Part shown: positions 60,101-64,000 of the stretch, in pieces | How the letters are laid out: each line of letters starts with the position of its first letter | How positions within the stretch are numbered: position 1 is the stretch's first letter | Assembly (NCBI GenBank): GCA_963784615.1 | Contig: CAWASG010000001.1 | Span: 1,178,001-1,242,000, forward strand | Source of the DNA: UBA11403 sp963784615 | GTDB lineage: Bacteria > Pseudomonadota > Gammaproteobacteria > Legionellales > Legionellaceae | Reading direction: 5' to 3' | DNA: 64,000 bases | Notes under the pieces: model-generated | Databases searched by the model: none | Seen by the model: only the letters and a program-made list of their open reading frames with translations | What the model was told of the DNA's origin: nothing | Position numbers and translations under genes: made by a program

Positions 60101-62984
60101 AATTGCTCTTCGACTCGTTGATTTCAATACTTAACGGTGGGATAGGTGGCCTAATGTTCGCGGCTTTAAATTGCGCCATCAGAGCAAATAGAAATTTGGA
60201 TCTAATTTCAAAGCGGGTATGCAGTCGAACATCGATATAATAACGCACCTCAAAATTAATCAGGGCTTCGTCAATTTGTTTGAGAAGCACTTGTGAAGGT
60301 GGTTCATTGAGAATTTCAGGAATAATGGCAAGCACTTCAAAAATCAGGCTTTGAATCAGCATGGGATCGTCTTCACGACTAACCTTGATGGGTATGGCTG
60401 TGCGTACAACGCTGTCCTGATGCGTCCAGTTGATAAATGGCTTATTGAATGTCTCAGCGTTCGGAATCAATATTTCCGTATTATCCCAGGATGACACACG
60501 CATCGAGCGGATCCCGATGTGCGCGACACGACCTTCATGCTCGCCTACCGTGATGAGATCACCTTCTCGAACGGGCCGCTCAATTAATAACATGATCCCG
60601 CCGACAATATTGCTCGCGAAATCACGTAATCCAAACCCCATCCCAACAGCAAATCCGCCAACCACCATGGACATGCCACTAAAATCGAGACCCAATACAC
60701 GCAAGGTGATATAACCACCCACTAGAATCACGGCATATTGCGTAAATACCGACAAGCTATTCCGCACACCTTCATCGCGTGAATTACGGTATAGCCATCG
60801 ATAGCAGAATTCACGTGTCCATTTAGCGGCCCATACGAATATCGACACCACAATAAAAAACTCGAGCACACTGACCAGGGTAATATGTATGCCAGACACA
60901 CCGATCAACTCATACTGACCAAGCCGCTTAAGCCACGTTAGAACGGGCATTTCTGTATAAACGCCGAAAAGCTGGAATAAAAAAATCACGCTCGCTAAAA
61001 ACAAGACCAGGTGGATAATCGTGTCTAATGGCTTCAAAAAGACCTCGACCCATAACCAACCACTACGCAGCGACGACACCATCCATTCTGAAATCAACTC
61101 CAATGCATCCGATACCAACCCGCGAGCGAGAACGTAACCTGTCATCACCAATACCAGATAAGCCTGATATCGACTCATCGACCATGCTAAATTCATATAC
61201 CCTACCAAGCCAATGATCGCTGTAGTGAAGAGTGTAATGGGCAATAACACAAATAATAGAGCAATAGCCTTGCGAAGATAGCGCTTTTTGGTTTTTATCA
61301 CCGGACGCAGTAATAATGGAAAGACATCTTTGCTTGCCCACATTACAATGGATAATGCAAAGATAAATAGCATGAATAAACGGGTCAAAATATCACGGAT
61401 CAACATCGACAATGGCAGGCCTTGACTTAGCACCATCAGAGCCGTCGTCCACCCACCGGCGAGCAATAGCCATTTGAGTCGGTAAAAAAATCGGATATCT
61501 TTACCGGATACATCATGGACACGCCCCAACAGAATCAAACGCGCAATAATAATTATATTTCGGAAGACAAACCAAACCATCACTATATCAATCAATAGAT
61601 GATAATTCGAATAGGGTATGTGAATAAACATTAAGCCTATAAATAACACGGCTAATAGCGTGATCTGGATAATATTACGGGCCAGCAAGAGCAAGACGGC
61701 ATCATACAGATGAGCGTACAAACGTGAGCGCGCTTTGTCCTGAGTCACTCGCCGCAATCGGTCATTCACCGCCGCTGCAATCACAACTAAAGAGACAATA
61801 CTCAACCATAGAAAAAGCTTCTGCCAAATACCCTGGCGTGCATATCCTTCTTTGATGCTCATCATGAAATTATTACAATATGCAGTAACCTGGGAAGGAA
61901 CACGTAGCAATTCATTTTTGAAAGACGCCCAGCTATTAACCTGATAACCAGCGAGCGTTTGGCGAACGGATAATTGTTTTTTAAGCTCATCCTGTTTCAA
62001 AGCCAGTTGCTCGGCAAGTTGTTTCTCATGCACCGATTCTTGAGTAAGAAAATGAGCCACTTTTGTTTTTAAATTAATGATCTGTTGCTTCAGCTCGCTG
62101 TCCAAAGAGTATTGTTGCTCTTCTTTTAGCAAATCCAGCAATGCAGATAACGATTGTTTAATGTCATTCAACTGCCCCATCGCTTCTTTATAAAGATCAA
62201 TCGAGGACAGAATGGTTTTAATATCAGGTTGCTTTAAAAATAAGTCTTCGGCTTTGACTAACTTGATTTGCAGTTCTAATGCGGTGATTTGATAATTAAT
62301 AAACGCAATATATTGGTTATTCAGCTGCAGCTTTAGGTCTTCAACGTAGGTTTGATTAAAACCAACATCGGTTCTTTTTTCATGTTGCAGTGCTACGTTT
62401 TTTTTATAAAAAATACTGCGATCTTGGCGAAGGAGGTCAATCTGTTGCTGTAATGATTCTAAATGGCGTGTGCCTTGTGTTCTTACATTCAATTCCGCGA
62501 GTTGTTTTTTAACGGTCAACAATGCCGTTTCATAACGATGTGCCAAAGCTAGATTTTCGATGATTAACTCGATGGTTTGATTATTCGTCTCATTCATACG
62601 CTCAAGCTGCAAGCGTTCTGCTTTCAATGCAGGATCATCAAAATTTTGCGATGGAACAAGCGTTGCTCTTTTGATTTTAGCGGCTAGTGTCTTTTGTTGT
62701 TTGCGTTGATTCACTAAAAAACTGTCGAAACTTGCTATTTTGGCATGAACCAAGGACAGCAATGCGTCGTTTTGTTTCATGCGCATCAGCACATTCTGTT
62801 GAGTTGAGGACCCACGGAACGGACTACTGTCTTGATTGGCACGGAGTAAATCCGTTCGTTCTTGTTTTAAATAATCGATAATTTTTTCTGAATCTTCGGC
62901 GCCATTTAGAGGGGTCGTTAAGGCAAAAGACAAACTGCTCATCACATAGAGCGAGATGAGCAGCAGTAATCGCATCACGACCAT
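60069..62984 (-). CDS. large mechanosensitive channel, MscK/MscM type
   Basis: About 971 residues from the ATG at 62984 (62975 also possible; a start at 63062 would overlap aspS). A signal peptide (RLLLLISLYVMSSLSFA) is followed by a long periplasmic coiled-coil region (about 35-400), then about ten membrane segments. The MscS core contains SMVVGGFAVGMGFGLRDFAS and GGIMLLIERPVREGDLITVG, followed by the cytoplasmic beta domain (GRVAHIGIRSMRVSSWDN). This is the architecture of MscK (KefA) and MscM of E. coli, channels that open on osmotic downshock. The length is slightly shorter than E. coli MscK. I cannot choose between the two names. Confidence 0.92.
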   Translation of the reverse strand: MVVMRLLLLISLYVMSSLSFALTTPLNGAEDSEKIIDYLKQERTDLLRANQDSSPFRGSSTQQNVLMRMKQNDALLSLVHAKIASFDSFLVNQRKQQKTLAAKIKRATLVPSQNFDDPALKAERLQLERMNETNNQTIELIIENLALAHRYETALLTVKKQLAELNVRTQGTRHLESLQQQIDLLRQDRSIFYKKNVALQHEKRTDVGFNQTYVEDLKLQLNNQYIAFINYQITALELQIKLVKAEDLFLKQPDIKTILSSIDLYKEAMGQLNDIKQSLSALLDLLKEEQQYSLDSELKQQIINLKTKVAHFLTQESVHEKQLAEQLALKQDELKKQLSVRQTLAGYQVNSWASFKNELLRVPSQVTAYCNNFMMSIKEGYARQGIWQKLFLWLSIVSLVVIAAAVNDRLRRVTQDKARSRLYAHLYDAVLLLLARNIIQITLLAVLFIGLMFIHIPYSNYHLLIDIVMVWFVFRNIIIIARLILLGRVHDVSGKDIRFFYRLKWLLLAGGWTTALMVLSQGLPLSMLIRDILTRLFMLFIFALSIVMWASKDVFPLLLRPVIKTKKRYLRKAIALLFVLLPITLFTTAIIGLVGYMNLAWSMSRYQAYLVLVMTGYVLARGLVSDALELISEWMVSSLRSGWLWVEVFLKPLDTIIHLVLFLASVIFLFQLFGVYTEMPVLTWLKRLGQYELIGVSGIHITLVSVLEFFIVVSIFVWAAKWTREFCYRWLYRNSRDEGVRNSLSVFTQYAVILVGGYITLRVLGLDFSGMSMVVGGFAVGMGFGLRDFASNIVGGIMLLIERPVREGDLITVGEHEGRVAHIGIRSMRVSSWDNTEILIPNAETFNKPFINWTHQDSVVRTAIPIKVSREDDPMLIQSLIFEVLAIIPEILNEPPSQVLLKQIDEALINFEVRYYIDVRLHTRFEIRSKFLFALMAQFKAANIRPPIPPLSIEINESKSNYVVRKKTTED

Positions 62985-63015
62985 GGGGCGTAATCGATAG
63001 AACAACTGAGCAAGG

Positions 63016-64000
63016 TTATGCTTTCGTTGATGGTGTTGGTGCAAGTCGTATCCCCAAATCACTCAATTGTGCTGACTCAACACGAGTCGGCGCACTGGTC
63101 AATAAACAGGATGCTGATTGCGTTTTTGGGAAAGCAATCACATCGCGAATTGAGCTTGATCCGGTCATCAGCATGGCAAGTCTGTCAATGCCCAACGCGA
63201 TTCCACCGTGTGGTGGGCAACCAAAATCCAGTGCATCCAGTAAAAATCCAAACTTTTCTCGCGCTGCATCGGCAGTAATATTTAATAACTTAAATACGGC
63301 TTGTTGCATCTCTTGTCGATGAATACGAATAGAACCGCCCCCTATTTCATATCCATTAATCACGATATCATAAGCTTTTGCAAGCATTTTAGTCGGCTGG
63401 GATAAGAGCGCCTCAACAGACAAATCTTGTGGAGAACTGAATGGATGATGCATCGCTTGCAATTGACCGTTGACCCCTTCTTCAAACATCGGCCAATCGG
63501 TTACCCAGAGCATGCGCCAGCCTGGCTCGACCAACTGGCAATCGTGGCCCAGTTTAACCCGTAATGCACCCATGGATTCGTTAACAACGGTTTTATGCCC
63601 TGCGCCGAAGAAAATCACATCGCCTGTTTCAGCATTCATCCTATCGAGAATCCCATTGACTTGATCTTCTGTTAAGAATTTCAAGATGGGCGACTGTAAG
63701 CCAGCAAGGCCTTGTGCTTTATCGTTCACTTTAATATATGCCAACCCTTTGGCACCATAAATCCCGACAAAGGTGCCATATTGATCAAGCTCTTTTCGAC
63801 TGAGCTTGCATCCTTCAGGCAGTCTTAAGCCAACAACCCGACCGTCTGGTTGGGTAGCAGCTTCCGCAAATACATTCAACGATGAGTCGCGAACCAAATC
63901 GTCAATATCAACCAGCTCAAGCGGGATACGCAAATCAGGCTTATCACTGCCAAAACGACGCATGGCCTCGGCATATTGCATTCTTGGCAGTACATCGGGC
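63016..64000 (-). CDS. aspS: aspartyl-tRNA synthetase, C-terminal part (runs off the window)
   Basis: The frame is open from the window edge to the stop at 63016, showing about 327 C-terminal residues of bacterial AspRS. PRMQYAEAMRRFGSDKPDLR opens the visible part, followed by the GAD insertion domain (YIKVNDKAQGLAGLQSPI), MHHPFSSP, INGYEIGGGSIRIH and class II motif 3 (GIALGIDRLAMLMTG). It charges tRNA-Asp (or also tRNA-Asn in organisms without AsnRS). The tail TRVESAQLSDLGIRL differs from E. coli. The channel gene follows 31 bp downstream on the same strand. Confidence 0.97.
   Translation of the reverse strand, partial: PDVLPRMQYAEAMRRFGSDKPDLRIPLELVDIDDLVRDSSLNVFAEAATQPDGRVVGLRLPEGCKLSRKELDQYGTFVGIYGAKGLAYIKVNDKAQGLAGLQSPILKFLTEDQVNGILDRMNAETGDVIFFGAGHKTVVNESMGALRVKLGHDCQLVEPGWRMLWVTDWPMFEEGVNGQLQAMHHPFSSPQDLSVEALLSQPTKMLAKAYDIVINGYEIGGGSIRIHRQEMQQAVFKLLNITADAAREKFGFLLDALDFGCPPHGGIALGIDRLAMLMTGSSSIRDVIAFPKTQSASCLLTSAPTRVESAQLSDLGIRLAPTPSTKA

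Noticed and set aside
1..64000. tRNA, rRNA, replication origin or prophage
   Set aside because: I saw no cloverleaf-like or rRNA sequence, no integrase or phage structural gene, and no DnaA-box cluster; a covariance search could still find small RNAs that I cannot see.

Overview
The window looks like a chromosome segment of a gammaproteobacterium of moderate to low GC. MutH (limited to Dam-type mismatch repair in a subset of Gammaproteobacteria), PilT next to YggS, a Legionella/Pseudomonas-style O-antigen gene set and a very high load of short palindromic elements point to a Legionellales-like organism. This placement is an inference.

Layout: (1) 1-2.9 kb: start of gyrA, one AAA/DUF4143 ATPase and a PspC-domain protein. 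(2) 2.9-15.1 kb: manC, wbpL and wbpM are interleaved with three more DUF4143 ATPases, a PIN-domain toxin-antitoxin pair and many broken copies of the neighbouring genes. (3) 15.3-21.7 kb: pgi, two large GT-C-like membrane proteins and a hexapeptide acyltransferase. (4) 21.9-27.4 kb, plus strand: a GtrB-like glycosyltransferase, GtrA flippase, methyltransferase, wecE, rmlB and rmlA, which together make dTDP-Fuc4N and probably decorate a glycan. (5) 49.1 down to 28.9 kb, minus strand: a long O-antigen gene block, wbpE - IS110 insertion - wbpA - wbpB - wbpD - wbpI - wzz - wzx - wzy - glycosyltransferase - wbpG/hisH2/hisF2 - fnlA/B/C - wbuB. It should make UDP-ManNAc3NAcA and UDP-L-FucNAc, convert an acetamido group to acetamidino (probably L-FucNAm), and assemble them by the Wzx/Wzy route on a WbpL-primed lipid carrier. 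(6) 49.2-50.5 kb: a sixth DUF4143 ATPase, dead through a stop codon at the Walker A lysine. (7) 50.8-56.7 kb: an unfamiliar set with a small exported protein, an outer-membrane barrel, an exported seven-repeat beta-propeller translationally coupled to a cyanophycin-synthetase-like ATP-grasp enzyme with a decayed Mur-ligase part, and a convergent methyltransferase. (8) 57-64 kb: pilT, yggS, mutH, an MscK-like mechanosensitive channel and the 3' part of aspS.

Most striking are the six divergent DUF4143 ATPases in 64 kb, at least three with their own sequence-specific repeats in the promoter. There is also a graveyard of duplicated gene ends around 6 kb and 9.5-11.6 kb, indicating a collapsed segmental duplication. 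At least five families of non-coding palindromic elements are present, two of them with clear 10- or 11-bp target-site duplications. The 50.8-56.7 kb ATP-grasp/propeller cluster is the best candidate for an undescribed biochemical system.
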